The position numbers and the translations under genes were made by a program. A DNA stretch of 64,000 nucleotides from Lineus longissimus (Eukaryota > Nemertea > Pilidiophora > Heteronemertea > Lineidae). The stretch covers positions 11,718,349 through 11,782,348 of the forward strand of contig NC_088318.1 in the NCBI RefSeq assembly GCF_910592395.1, in the 5' to 3' direction. Below the pieces are notes generated by a model, which did not search any database, was not told where the DNA came from, and worked only from the letters and a program-made list of their open reading frames with translations. Shown in pieces: positions 32,375-46,200 of this stretch; within the stretch, counting starts at the first letter, position 1; each line of letters opens with the position of its first letter.

Positions 32375-35300
32375 TTAAGTTTGGCAGGGTTTATCTGCCA
32401 CATAGATCGTCTTTACAAGTGACTGTTTTGGGAATAGATATTTCTTCATGATATCATCGAGCTCCTCGAGGGCAAGTTGTGTCTGCAATCTCACAGTCTC
32501 ATCCTTCTCCGACCTGTTGCACTGTTTGAGCAGTCTGTAAATGTCTTTCAGCGTGGTATCCAGAATCTGTAGAAAGAAAGAAGATCTCATTGATTTGTTT
32601 CGCAACATTGGTTCTCACACGTAGAAATATATTTTGCCATCACAATGCACCAACCACTCCGACTAACTGATGGTCTCATTATCTACAAATACACGCACAC
32701 ATGCCAACGAACTCAAAAGTAACCCATTCTAATTCCACCAGTCTTTTAACCCACTGCCTCAAACATGTACATTCTCACAAAGACCAGCACCAGGGGTGAT
32801 TATCATGAGTATGCTTTTTTGTCATGACACCTCCTCGACGGATGTGACTGTCTCCAAACAAATACGTCTTCACAGACATTCGCATTCTTTAACTGTTGCA
32901 TTGAGTGCAATACGTTGGAAAAACATTAAGAAACTGAATACAGCATGGCCATTACCTGTATTGCATCATGACTCGTTCCTCTCAAAATCATTGTTATCAC
33001 CATGACAGCAGCCCGTCTCACTTCGACCTCAGAATCGCTCCTCAGCAGAGAAGATGTACACAGAAAAACCTGGAAGATGTTGCATAATTTGAGCTATGGT
33101 CAAGCAAAGTGATAATTGCATTACAGCTAGAGGACTATCCGCTGCCCTAAGAGAGGACATCGGCATGATAGTAATTACACTTCTGATTTCTACTGCAGTC
33201 TTAGGCCCAAAGTCCTAGACCAGTTAAATTTACCCTCTTTTTGGGATCAACAGCTTACATTGGACACCAATTTACAAGAAACATGAGAAGATGGCTATTT
33301 TGAAATAATCACCTCTTGTAATATGCTGCCCAGCGAGAACCTTAAAAGCTGGCAGACCTGACCAAGGTTCGACAGGCTACTCGCACGGATCAGATGATCA
33401 GGATCCTTACTTCCAGCAAGAAATGCATTCACAAGAACCTCACGGTATTTTGGGATGAGATCACCTGGAAAAGAAAGCAATTTCCTTCATCAAACTCAAA
33501 GTATCTTCTTCTTCTTCTTTCGTTCACCACGTTTTAGACAGTCATTCCGGATTTTATCATAAAGTCGGTGGTCCTGCGTAGCTGCTGGAGTCTCAAAGTA
33601 TGATAAGCACGAGTATGCTTTATACTCTATATCAAAACCACTCTGTGTCTTTCAATGCTACTGCTGGAAACAAGACAACAACTCACCGAGTGATCTGGAT
33701 ACTTTCATGAGCACCTCAGCCAGCTTCATTCTCAGTTCAACAGCGCGAGGTTTCCTCGACACGTCTACAACTGCAATGAATTCCTCTGCTAACATTGGCA
33801 CTGTCTGCTCATGGTTGAGTTCTGAAAGTCCTGCTAAGCCGTTGATGGCCGCTAAGTAGATGTAGGAATCATCATGCGCAATGTTCTCCTTAAAAATCCC
33901 TAGCAAAAGTTCCGTTTTCTCCAAGGTTGCAGTGTCTTTTTGTTTGACAAGTTTTGCTAGTGTGATCAAGGCATGTCCACGAACCGGTATCAAAGGGTCA
34001 CAGAGTTCATTCAAGCACTGCCCAAGTAAACCGGTTACTCCTGATTTTCCATACTTATCATCCAGATTTGAATCTGCAGTCCCCGTATCGGAAGTGAGAG
34101 CACCATCAGAACCATAGGGTTCTGTCACAGAACCTATTCGGACACCCGATTTATCGGCACTACAATCAACCCATTCACCTCCTCCAGTGTCATCACTACC
34201 ATTTACAACTGATTTCGCATCAAGCAATTTGGTATCAGTATCCCTCATCCCGTTCTCGGTGGACTTCACTTTCTCCTCACCAGACGTTATTTCTTCAATC
34301 AATTTCTGACCTTTGACGTTTTCTGTCGCTTGCTCATTTTCTTCCCTTTTTGAGAACTTCTTGGCAGCAGACGCCAAGCTATCCGTCCAAACTGCACCAT
34401 AGGTTGCTATGGCGATCCTGATATCCGATGCCATGTCTTGCACCTCCTCATGTGGATGTTTTGTAGCGAGAAGGTCGAGAAGTGGAAGTAGTTCTTTCAT
34501 TCTTTCTCGGTCGTCTGCTTTAATCTGAAAGCGGAGATTGAGAAACTGTTTATTCTCTGGTACGAGAGGAAATCATACATTCTGTGGACAGATTGGAAGA
34601 AGATGGCTTGCGGTCAAAAAGTAATTATTCCACTTACCTCCACTGCTCCACTCATTGTAGCAGTCAGAAGTCCAATTGCCAAGGTGATGGTTTCACTTTC
34701 GAAAACTCCCGTGTCAACATCTTCTGTGTGTTCTAATATGTAGATAGACCTCAACAGGGTACTCTGAAACAAAATGACAAAGTCATGGTTCGACTTTTTC
34801 CATGATGACAGTACAGGTGTTACAGTACTCATTGCACCAAACATGTGAGGCAGTAAAGTTAAAAAAGTTAAAGTTTAGGGTTTATAGTCTGATATCAACT
34901 ACGATATAGGTTATCATCCGACTTTCAGTTTAACCCCGGTCTGTCCTGAAACCTTTCAGTAGACCACAGATGAGCTGCTCAACCAGCGCCATAATCTGTG
35001 CATTTCTGACCGGTACCCATTTATACACCTGGGTGCAGAGAGGCAAGTAAGACAGAGAGACCAGCCTACAGTCTCACGCCAACAGTGGGGATCGAACCCG
35101 GGACCTCTTGACCGCTGGTCGAGAGTCCAAGCCACTACACCACAGCGGCTCCCAGTAATGAAATTAAAGCTGCATGAAGTGCTCCAGTTTGGTACTGTTC
35201 GATATCTGTAAAACTCTTAAGTCAGTGTATCGGCAGTAGAGAGTTATCATTTGGAGCAGGAGCCTTTTTATACCGACCTTGGCAAACTTGATAACCTGTT

Positions 35301-38300
35301 GAGCGCTGTTGAGATAGGTGTGGTCCATTGTTTCACACATTTTAATCAGCAGCATCATGATCATAAGACGCCTCTCGTTGTTCCGCCGAATCTGTTCTTG
35401 ACTGTGTTCGATATCGAGCAACTCCTCTCCGCGATTGCAGGAACTTAGGTGAGAATCAGTGTTGATGTCATCTTCTTGGGAAAGGACTGAGGTTAATTCC
35501 TAAACAATGGAAAGAAACGTGCTACGAAACTTTGAAATCTTTGAATAAATGATCTGCCATAATGACAAAAGTTTAATCAACATTCGTGAGGTGAACACAA
35601 GTAGATGATGTGTTTTATATCATCCCTCCAAGTTCTTCTCCATCACTCAAACCATGGAGGCAACATCACGAATGACCCAGCTCGCGTCAGGTAGAAGGAA
35701 TCGGTTTGAATAGTCCCGAGTCAAATACCTAAACCTTCTCAGGTGTCAACTTGACCTCCCATAAGATTACCTTGGTGACCATGCGCGTCATAACCCCTCA
35801 ATAATATCAGGCTAAAAGCTCCCAATAACGAAAATGCTTGAATAGAATGCTTATAACAAGATATATTACCTCCAAGAAGAACAGAAAGAATTCTCCTGCC
35901 AATCCACCTGTTTGTAGATCTTTGAGTATCTCTACTAGACAGTAGACCTGAACATCCGTCTTGTTTCCTTCATCCTCTAAAGTCTCCCTGTAACAAATAA
36001 AGGAGGCAATGATCACACGGTGAAGCAAGAGGAGTGTTGTGCTGTAGTGGCAAAGAAATCCCCTCACAGCCAAGTGTTTCAGGTTCAAATCTCAGCTGAG
36101 TAGCTGCTTTGTTCTCTACAGATGGACTTTTTGAGTATACATGTATAGGCTGCCATGTTGTTGTACACCGATATCGAGTGTAGGCTAGATCTGCTTGAGT
36201 TCAGTGATGAATGCACCACTTCTTGGTACCCTAGACATCTACATGAAGAAACCTGTTGAAGTGGAATACATTTGACATGTATTTGGACAGTTGGAAAGCC
36301 AGTGTTTGTATTTGAGCAGCAAGTATTTGTACTTGGACAGCTAGTATTTGTATGAAATTTCAGAAACAACCTACCTGGCACAAGTAATGACTGCAACGCC
36401 CCCATTCTCGGCAGGAGCAAACTTCAACGCCGGGTGCATCAGTCGACACCCGTGACTGTTGTGACCAGATTGTACTCTTGAATCAAAAGCAAGGGCTTTT
36501 AGGACTTGGAAGGCGACACCCTTGTCGATCGACTTGAGAAAGGTTGTTACCATTTCCTGGCAAGACGATCTGAAATTTACAAAAGAACTGAATGATTATT
36601 TCTCCTTCAACTCATCATCAAATATATTCTACTTTTGTTTGGTAATAATAGGCCTAACTGTGCTATCCATTGGAGCAGTACATTGGTTTGGTGACTCGAT
36701 TTAGACAATTCTAGTGTTTTGGGTGGTTTCAGGTCACAGTACGTTGCACTCTGTGCGTATCATGTGAGTTTACCTTAATTGTGACACTCCACTTTTACAG
36801 AAACAGAAGAGTTTGAAGATCACTGATATGACAGGCATCAAACACATGAGGAGGTTAGTGTGCGGGTCTGGTCCACTGACAAACACCTGCGAAAGAAATA
36901 AAACATCTGATCTGACTTTGTATAAACTGTGGGGAGACTTGGGACCTTCGAATGATAGAAATAGGTTGTGGTTACTCATCAGTAAAAACCTACTTTATAA
37001 ATGTCTTCGACACAAGAGGTCAAGCTTTCTTCAGGCAGCCAGTGCACTCCCGGCTCACTTAGTTTGATTTCATCTGCAACAGAAGAAAAAGAACAGGGTA
37101 ATGACTTACAAATGTCTGTACTGGATCAGCTAGTGTTCAGGCTCAGGGTTCCAAGCAAAACCAGCTCGAAGAAGACAAGTTTTCGACTGTCTTAATTTCT
37201 AAATAGCAAGGTCAGTTTGGTTGGAGTTTTACTTTTCTGTTGCAAGGGACAGTAGCCAAGATGAGAAACCGCGATTTTGAAAGACTGTGCTTGCTGTGCA
37301 TTATGATATCAAACCACCGAATCTACAAGTAGGCCACGGAGTACCTTCACCAACTCAACACCTCAAAGTAGTCCAACCAGACTTACCGTAATTATAACTT
37401 ATCTCGAGAAAAACATATCTTACCGTTGATTTCAAGGCATTTGTTGAGTGGCTGTAACAACGGGCTTATGATGTAGGCCTTTGCCAGATCAGAGTATTTT
37501 TTCACCATGACTGTCACAATACTACTCGCGACTCTTACAAACTGTCGTGCCACTATGCGATCCTTAATATGAAACAGCTGCAGGACCTGAAAATGAATGT
37601 ATGAGATGGTTTCAAGTTCATCGGGCACAAACCCATTTTTCAAAATAGTCTAAGATGCAATAAGAACCTTGCAAGTAATGCCAAGTTGGTCGGCCTACAG
37701 AAGATCATTCCAAGTGGATTAAACTGGTAAGCAATCACAAACTTCCTTACGTCAAGCAACTAATGCAACACGAACACTAGATGGTTGACATACGGTAGGA
37801 ATGATCATGAACTCTTTTTCTACATCTAAATGACTGTCACCATAACAGTCTTACCTGTGGGCTAATCAATCTGTAGTATTCTTCAACAGAGCAGGCTTGC
37901 TTCGGACAGTTTGCTATAATTTGGGCAATGGCATTACATTTCTTCCAGTCATCACCTGTGCCGCTACCATCAGAGGTTGATGAACCACCACCTTCTGCTC
38001 CTTGGAGAAGTCCTCTCAGAACATGATGAACACCCATTGGTTTCATGACTTGCTCTGAAAGCAAGCGGCCACAGGCCCGGCGAAGCCACGAAGGGGCACG
38101 TGGAAAAGCTGGCACTTTGGCACCCTGAGAAAGAAGGTATAGATTAGTAACTGAATAACATTTTACTACAATTGTAACAATAATTTTTAACTAATCAGGA
38201 CTTTTTACTAGATAGAACAAAGTTTCACAAAGCTTTTTGTACACAGAATCTCGCGATTGTGACATTGTTTCTGGGGAAGGACAAATTAACGATACTGAGA

Positions 38301-39461
38301 TTGACATTTCATAACAACAAATCAATACATACAACCCTCATTTACAAAATTACCAGCAGTAAATAAACTTACCATGTTGGGTGGTTGTCTTGGTCCACCT
38401 TGAAGAACAACCAACTCCCTGACTAACAACGGTGGATAGACACGCTGTAGCAACTCGTTCAGACATTTCTTGTACTTCTCCTGACAAACAGAGGACATGT
38501 TTTCATTGGAAGTAGAGTCTGAAGGTGCAGCCGATGATTTAGTCATGCTTGTGCCTTTCTTCAGTCTTTCCGCAGTGTCCCTAGCACGTGTCTGCAAAGC
38601 ACTAACAATGACTCCTGGTGACGCAGTGGTCAGGTCCATACTTTTCAGCCGAAAGTCGATATCAATCGATGGTTCTCCTGAAATGTTTTTTGCTGTGTCT
38701 TCAGCGAAATCAGTTTTATCCCAGCATTGTGCGTACCCACAGCAAAGTTGTAATAATGCAGCAAGCAAGTCATTCAGGTGAGATGCCAGGAACAAACTCC
38801 CAAATGAAGGCTGAAGTGCACAGTCTGAAAGCACATCCAAGCATGCTGAAAGTCGATTGATTTTGTCTGGAATCTGAACTGTTCGGCTAGATTTCAGATA
38901 CTGTCCATAACTGGAGCGAAATTCTACAGGGACTCCAACACCTGGACTCAAATAAGGGCAAACACCCAGGCAGACAATAAACTGGAATACAGTTGATACT
39001 GTCTTCTGTTGACTCACATTCAAAACGTCTGGTGGAGCCTGGACTTGTTTTCTCTTAGTCTTAGGAACTTTTTTCTGATCAGACTCGGTTTCAGAATTAT
39101 TGGGTACAATCTCACCATCTTCACTTGCAGAATTGTCATAAGTTTTGAGAGCCACTTTCATGCTCTGGTTGAGGAGCTTCAAGAGGTCTAAACAAACTGT
39201 CACAAACTGCCAATGAATGTCATCTTCCTCTGGTAGAGTAAATCTTTGTGCAACTGCTTCAAGACTTTTATCTTGGAACAGACATTTCTCGAGGTTCTTG
39301 ATGCTCTCTTTCAGGATATCATCAAAGCTGATCACACGTCCCTGCTTTGACTTTTCCACAGACCCCTTCGCGATAGGCCTGGTCACTTCAGACAGGACAC
39401 GGAGCACCATATCAGGTTGTACAGCCGTTCTAGCATCATTGAGACTTGCTACAGGTTCCAT
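32375..39461 (-). CDS. TANGO6: TANGO6 (transport and Golgi organization 6), 13 coding exons
   Basis: HEAT/ARM-type helical-repeat protein. The family includes yeast Rtp1 (RNA polymerase II assembly/import) and Drosophila Tango6, found in a secretion screen. Exons, 5' to 3' on the minus strand: 39461-38373, 38124-37855, 37586-37424, 37073-36994, 36886-36774, 36569-36375, 35987-35870, 35499-35278, 34763-34638, 34524-33687, 33464-33313, 33069-32956, 32566-32375. These total 3,672 nt, 1,223 residues, somewhat longer than human (about 1,094), with phases consistent throughout. The C-terminal third carries the RTP1_C1-like block CLNELCDPLIPVRGHALI and the segment HLIRASSLSNLGQVCQLL, both typical of TANGO6. 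Exon 10 contains an acidic Ser/Gly-rich insert that is probably disordered. A 'ttttag' acceptor 8 nt upstream of the ATG implies an intron in the 5' UTR. Introns hold SINE fragments at 34920-35155 and 36022-36100 and a CTT run at 33505. Confidence 0.95.
33505..33520 (+). repeat. Short CTT microsatellite
   Basis: About five CTT units in the TANGO6 intron between exons 34524-33687 and 33464-33313. Confidence 0.8.
34920..35155 (-). mobile_element. tRNA-derived SINE, minus strand, with conserved 3' module
   Basis: On the minus strand from 35155 this reads as a tRNA-like head. An A-box-like TGGTGTAGTGG is at 35142-35132, and a B box GGGTTCGATCC at 35099-35089. Downstream comes a non-tRNA body containing 'ccaggtgtataaatgggtacc', a tail motif I associate with several invertebrate and fish SINEs. 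It lies wholly in a TANGO6 intron. It is not a functional tRNA, because the acceptor and anticodon arms do not pair properly. Boundaries are approximate. Confidence 0.75.
36022..36100 (+). mobile_element. tRNA-derived SINE fragment
   Basis: The stretch has an A-box-like 'gctgtagtggc' near 36041 and a B box GGTTCAAATCT at 36082-36092 with the usual spacing. It lies in the TANGO6 intron 35988-36374, antisense to the gene. No flanking target duplication was identified. Confidence 0.5.
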
Positions 39462-39469
39462 GATTTAAT

Positions 39470-42400
39470 CTAAAACAGAAAGTTTGAAATTCAGTGAGGA
39501 ATATCTAGCTTGGAAAGAAGGGTTAAACATGTCGCTTTTACATGAAAGTAACTCAGACCTGTCAGAGGTCGAGCATCAATCAATTAACAAAGACAGGGGA
39601 TACTCTACACCACCCCTTCGGCTTCGCAATTCCCACAGCCCATGATTTTGCTGGATGCCCCCCTCCTCCTCACAGGATCTTAGGGTGCGACGCCAATCAT
39701 ATTATACATTCGGAATCATCTTTTTCGCGGACGACAATGAGAAGAAGCTACGAGGCAAGCAGACCTATCTACTTCACAGCCTGAGACATTGTCACAACCG
39801 TAACTTATAGCTTAGTCTGATTACTCTAAGCTTATAGCCATCATCAAGAAGAGGAAATGTGGCATTCACCCCCCTCCCCCCGAGTCGTAAACATGATGAA
39901 AGAACTACTTGAACAATTGGCTAAATGAGATGAGATGTTCTCTCCGAAATCGACCAAAGTTTGTGAGGGACCAAGTTTCGTCCGAAAATAGATAGGCCTA
40001 ACTGTTTTACACACAAGTACATGTCAACGGCTCATTGTCCCATTGTCGGACGTAAGTTCGCCAAGAAAATCAAAGGAATTGATGGATTCATTGAACTCAT
40101 CAACACATCATTAGTTATCAGTGAAGTTTAACTGTATTCCTAGATAAATCACTTTGGTATGCAGAGAGTAAGATCACGATTAACTCACGTTAAAGTTTGA
40201 GTTACGGTGAAGTAGACTCGTCAGAATTGGTTTAGTGGTGCGATGACCTAGCTTATAGCGAGCAAATAGTAAACTAAGATTTCTGTGTTGGCTATATTTA
40301 CTCGATATTTCGTGTTATAATAAATACGTTGAAAACATAATGCTCAAAATTGATTCATGAAAAGGGCAGTAGGTTAATATTAAGCAAACTATAATGAAAA
40401 AAAGTGTAATTCCACGATCTTAATTTTATTTTTAGACACTATTACATGTATTAGCTAACTTGATCGTCTACCACGAGAACAATGCATGGGAAAATAACAA
40501 CTCATATAAGTGAGTCACCCCCTTTTCCATCCTCGTTCCCTTCCTGTTGCTCGTATCGAGAGAAAACCGCTCGGTCCTTGTGACGTTAATCTGGCTTTTC
40601 AAATTATCCCCGAGTGCAGTTGGTGTATCCGAGTGCAGTTAGTGTACCCGATGCAGCGATGGGAAGCACTTCACCGGCATGTATCTTATGATTGCCAATA
40701 ATAGGGAGCAGCTAGACAGTCAAGATAGTTACACAGTCGCCAATAGGGGTCTCTCACATCTCACAGTACGTCGAAATGATTCACGCTTGTACGAGGAAAA
40801 TATTTAGTTCTGAATCTGACATGACCCAGGGCCCTAACTGTGTATATTAGTAACTTGAAGATGGCCAAATTGGCCCCTCTGCTCCTGCCTATAGTCCCCC
40901 TTTAAGAGGAAGAGACAAGTACGAACTGTCCCCTCCTTTGCCATTCTTGTCTCCTTCTTGTTGTTAGAGGAAATAAAACACAAGACAGTTCATAATTTTA
41001 CTCATATTATATTAATTTACTTCCGTTTCATTCAAAAGAAATAATTCATAATTTTACACAATATACATCAACTAACTATATAGCACTATAACACCCTGGA
41101 ATAGTTACAAAAAAACCCTCCTTCAAACAGACTTACAATCAGTTTCGTTCAAGTTTGGGGAAACGTGTAATCATTTTCTTTACCCAAGGAGTGACTTTGG
41201 GTAATTGTTAATGTTCGATGCCACCTGCCCCACTTCCTTCATTACCCAACAGAATACAACAAATTGATTCCTTACCACAGATACAGCAATATTGCACATT
41301 ATTTGCATGATTACCATCTGGCTGTTGGCCAAATCCAAAAAGGCTGCCATTCATGACACATGTCCTGGCAAAGTAAAAATACTCTTATCATATGAATGAG
41401 TTAATGAAATCAAAATTAATCCACAAAAATAGTTGTACGTTGACCAGATACACCAACTTTCATCATAATGAGAATACCCAATCCTAAGAGCAGTAAGTTT
41501 AGTTCATCATTTCACTCCTAGGTGGCCGCATATGCTTCCCTCTGTGCTGCCACCTCCAAGGCAACGGATGAACTAAAATTATTTCTTCAGTTAAGAGCAG
41601 TTGCATTGGCTAGTTACTGATGTTAGTATATCTGGTTTAGCAGCTACTATTTTTGTGAAGAGATCTTGTTCTACATGTATGTGAAGCCAGTAAGCACATT
41701 ACTTATCACGATAAGAGCACTTCAATTGCCCCCAAAATGTTTTCATGAATTCATAAACTAAGCCCCATTTTGTATTTTGCCCACAGCCTACAGCTCAATT
41801 CAAGATGTCTTGAGACTTTTTCACTACAATTTCCAAGCACAAGGAAGGTTGATTCCATTTTAAACAGTTTAGAAGGTGATGGAAAACCATCCACTGAATA
41901 TTGGATGACCTACATCCAGTTTACAGCCACCATGGCTAATCTTGTGATGGAAATTAATCCCAGAAAAGGGAATTACACATACAAATTTTCTCTCTTTTTT
42001 ACACATACAAATTTTGTCTTTTGCGTTACATTCAGAAATCTTACAGCAAAATGTACAAGCGTACACAAACAGGGTCTTTTAATTAGCCATTCTTGCTCCA
42101 AGAGTAAGCGTACAGACTGTAAGATCAACTCTTAGTGATACAGCTTTTTAGAAGCCTGTATCATATCTCTAGGAAAGGTTTCAATCTCTACAGGCCAGAA
42201 CTAAATTCATCACAACTAGACATTAAGAATACAATGATATTTGGCAACATGCACATAATTATCCATTAGAAAATATCTGGCACAACCTCATGCCCAACAG
42301 CCAATAGTCCTGGCTGGTGGTGAGATTACATTTTAGCCCATCTCCCCCACTACATAGGACTAGGGGTAGACATGCTTCTTCTTAGATACTTAGATAATCC

Positions 42401-43221
42401 CCAAAACACTAAAGAGGTCCTTTTTCACTACCTCCTTTCCACAGACTCTTATATTGCATCCATACCCCCCAACTTTCTGTGCACAATGTTCGGTAAATGG
42501 CATCTCACCAGTTATACAGAACAAACACAGCCACTAGGAACAGTTTCAGTCTTGAAATCAAATCAACGCTTTAGAGACGTAGTTATTTCCCCAAACCCAC
42601 ACCAGAAACCGAATGCAGTAGGTAGAGTTGCATCAATGCTCCAAACTAAATGTCAGTGATACTTTGGAGTTGTGTTCACTTCATGGAAGAACTTTATACG
42701 CCGAAAATAGACTTCGTATTTCATACAATGACAGAAGTATCACTTACTTAAATTGATAAGCACAGTGGTATCGTTTGCAGAAAAGAGTGATAGTTTTCTC
42801 TCTTTACAATAGATCTACTGGCAAAAACAACAAGATCCCATCCAAGCTATACATGTCTACCAAACCTTTAACGGCTATAACTGTCTTGGACGAAAGGAAA
42901 ATATCAGTCAAGACACCATTACTATTCCTTATTCTTCCTAAAGTAACAAGTAACATTATGATGATTCTAAACCTTAAAAAATATTTCTGGGAACGCAACT
43001 CCAATAATATTGACATTCAGATTGTGGACGCAACTCTGCTTTCTGGTTCGGTTCTGATAATGGAATACAAGACTGAAATGTTGCATTTTGCCAAATCTGA
43101 TAATCCGCAGCCATTTTGCAAAATATGACAGCGAGTGAAGAAATTTTGTGCTAAATTCAGTAGTTTTTGACACAATTTAATTTCAGTCCTGTACTATCAT
43201 TGTTTTCACGGTCGCGTCACC
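39470..43221. other. Intergenic region between TANGO6 and TRAPPC8
   Basis: Contains the TANGO6 5' UTR intron and promoter (somewhere above 39470) and the TRAPPC8 3' UTR (just below 43222). Two related pyrimidine-rich stretches (near 40516 and 40930) and a short tandem 'cgagtgcagttagtgta' near 40615 are minor repeats. 'acacatacaaatttt' is repeated at 41987 and 42001. The open frames at 41770-42135, 42372-42659 and 42775-43128 lack any recognisable domain and I do not call them genes. Confidence 0.55.
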
Positions 43222-46200
43222 TCACATCTTGATATCCAAGTCTTTAGAAGGAGGCTGGCTGGTAGACGCAACAATGACAAGTGCGGGAGCAGGCGGTTTT
43301 TGCCTCACGAGCCTTCCATCGACCCCGGCTTGGACCTTAACTGTGCTTAGGTTATAGACACCAGGAAGACAGAAGCCAGCCAGGAGTTTCAGCTCAAGGG
43401 TTCCTGAGGCCTCGAGGGTGCTTCTACTGGAAGTCTGATTCAGCCACGTAAAGGCATCGCACGGAGTTGGGTAGGTGACTTCATGTCGGTAGCTCGTGTC
43501 TTGTGAAGGACTGAAAATGATGGTAGAAATTTCTTCAATAAACATGGAGTGTCTTCTTCCATTTCAATGCACATTGCCATGCAAGGCACTGCAGGTACAG
43601 CACTCAATATTATTTTGAAGGTTTCCATCCAATGCAGGCAACACATAATACCTTTGTGGGATCTTCAGACTACCTGTCCCTGGCCTTGCATCAGCTCTCA
43701 GACACATACAGAAAGGACATGGTGGATCATCAGTGATACATACTCAGTCAAGAGGATGTCCAAATTTCTTTTTTGCCAGCATACATTCGGCACGAACATG
43801 GTACTTACCTTTCAGTAGATTTCTTTGTGTCTATTTCTATTTTTACTGGCGTATCGGAACAATTATGAAGGACTAGCATCACAGGTAGAACACACACCCT
43901 GAAAGGTTACACGCGACAAAATTAAGCCCGAACTTCATGACAGAAAGAGAACTATAAGACACAACAAACATGTAATCCAAGTCCTTACTGGGGTATCCAG
44001 TCAATTAGACACCTAGCATTTTCGACATTTAACCTTTTGGGACCTCTCCTTCGGTGAACAGATTTATGTATTAATGATTTAAATAACTATGTATTGCGTT
44101 TTGGTCGTACTTGTCAGAAGGTCACCTACGAACTGCAGAGGATATCGGTCAGAATCCGTGGCAGACAATATTATTGATCAAAGCCAACTTTGCCCACAGA
44201 GTTGTTTAAAACCATTGACATGGCCCTCGCAGCACCAATCAGAGGTGATGCTGTATGTGAACAACAGTTAGGTAATTGGACCACTCTGACAAGGTTTGTC
44301 TCTGGCTCTAACTTTAATTCTTTTTTACTCACATCAAAATCACGCAAAGCGGCCAACCTGACTGAAGTATGTGAAAAGTTCAGGAATTGTGTAAAAGATA
44401 CGCACCTAGATAAGGCAAAATCATGAGTGACTCGAATGCTACATTCGATGGTATACTTGATCAACTGAGTCATGGCAGCCGGGTCAGGTTGAGGCTCCAC
44501 AGGGAGTGCTGGCTCTTTGATGATTATAACTGGTGGCTGCTCAAGGGGCAACTGAAAAGTAGATTTGCATGTGAATTACACGAGCATTGATGAGGTGAGC
44601 ACTTTTGGTCATGCCGGGGACTCTAGACAGGAACTTGATTGAAGGTAAAATTGGTAGTTTTTGGTGACCAGTATGGACAGTTAGGAGCATGGTTTGTCCC
44701 TCTTCTTCAGTTTCTGCCAATGATTTATTGTAATTTGAAGTTTAGTGGTGACTTTTTCGAGAAACAGATTGTAGATTCGCAAGACATCTTCATTCCGAGA
44801 TTCTTTGATTATGGGGGATGGTATCTGGCTCACACAACACCCACTAGTCCCAGGCAGTGTGGTCACTGTGGCCAGATAGTGGTTGACAATATTACCTTTG
44901 GCACAGGAGGAGAGGTGATTTCACAGTTGAGTGTATCTAACGCTATGTGGTGTTGACCACGCAGGACTAGAGTTTCACCAGTATCATTGATCACAAATGC
45001 CTGAAAAAGAAAATTAATAATCCATTTGAAAATATGACATATTTTGACATATTTTTTGGATCATTAACCCGAAACATCAATTCTTTTTGAACTTCAGATC
45101 TTTAGGGTATAATTATTCTGCCCTAATGACTCTCCCATTCCCAATCAAAACCACATACCTTCCATATGGCCACCAATGTCATCTTTGCATATAACGCTTC
45201 CTCTAGTTCCTCAAACGTGGGCAATGATGGGGCAGGCGTAGGCAACATGTGTTTGGGGATTTGATTCTCGATAGCTTCCAGGGGTGGGGTCGGTTGTGAG
45301 CGGAAGTAGAAGTCTGCACATGGGGTGGCAGCACTGTGCACTTGGTGTTGATCGAAGGTGACATTCGTGAACACCACTTCCTCGGCACCTGGAAGAATTC
45401 AGAAGGTCAAAGTAATCAGGGCCAACAAGGTTTACTCAAGTTCAAAATAATCCGGGACAATCTGTACTTTACAATATTTAGAGCCCCAATGTAAACCGCC
45501 TCCATCTAAAGGCAAATGACTGCTCCAGTGGGATATCAAAGTAGGGCTGCTCCCTCTAATGTCCCTATACTCAGTGAACTGTGCAAAATGTGCTAAACAG
45601 CAGATCTAAATGAGGCTGGTGATAAAATTGAAGGTAGGCCTACACTTACTAGCTTTGTGTGTACATCTCTTGGCTTTGAAAGACATGATCATTTTCTCCT
45701 TGGGGTTGATTTTGATATCCGTGTTTTTTCTCGTGCTCAGATGTTGCAATGCCCATTTTTGACTAGCACAGGATACCTGTAGAATGCTAAATTCTATGAT
45801 CGTTGAGTCGTGAACCTGAAAACAAAGTACACAATAGCAAATTATTCTTAGCTTTCAAAGATGATTGTAACAGGATGAAGAGTGTGAAATGTTGATGTAG
45901 AATTCGCACAGTTAAAGTTAGAAATGGTCGAAAGTATAGATGGGTGACATCGTTTGGAAATCCACATTAGATGTCAACCTGAGTCCTTGACCCTGCCACT
46001 ATCCCTGACAAAAATTGTTATGGGTGGATAGCCTCGTGGTCTTGAGCCCCCCTCCCCCATTCAGGCAATCGTGTCTTTGGATTGATTTCAAGACCGAGTT
46101 AGGGTTTGACCCAGGAGTTCATATGAAGTCCTCAAGTGTTCATCACATTCCCCTCACAACAATCGCTGATTAAAATTAAGTTCCACTTTTGCAACATGTG

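Noticed and set aside
35089-35142. Possible genuine tRNA gene on the minus strand
   Set aside because: A and B boxes are good, but the acceptor and anticodon stems do not pair and the sequence continues into a SINE body.
41770-43128. Several plus-strand open frames of 95-121 residues between TANGO6 and TRAPPC8
   Set aside because: Ordinary AT-rich sequence without recognisable domains; partly expected to be TRAPPC8 3' flank.
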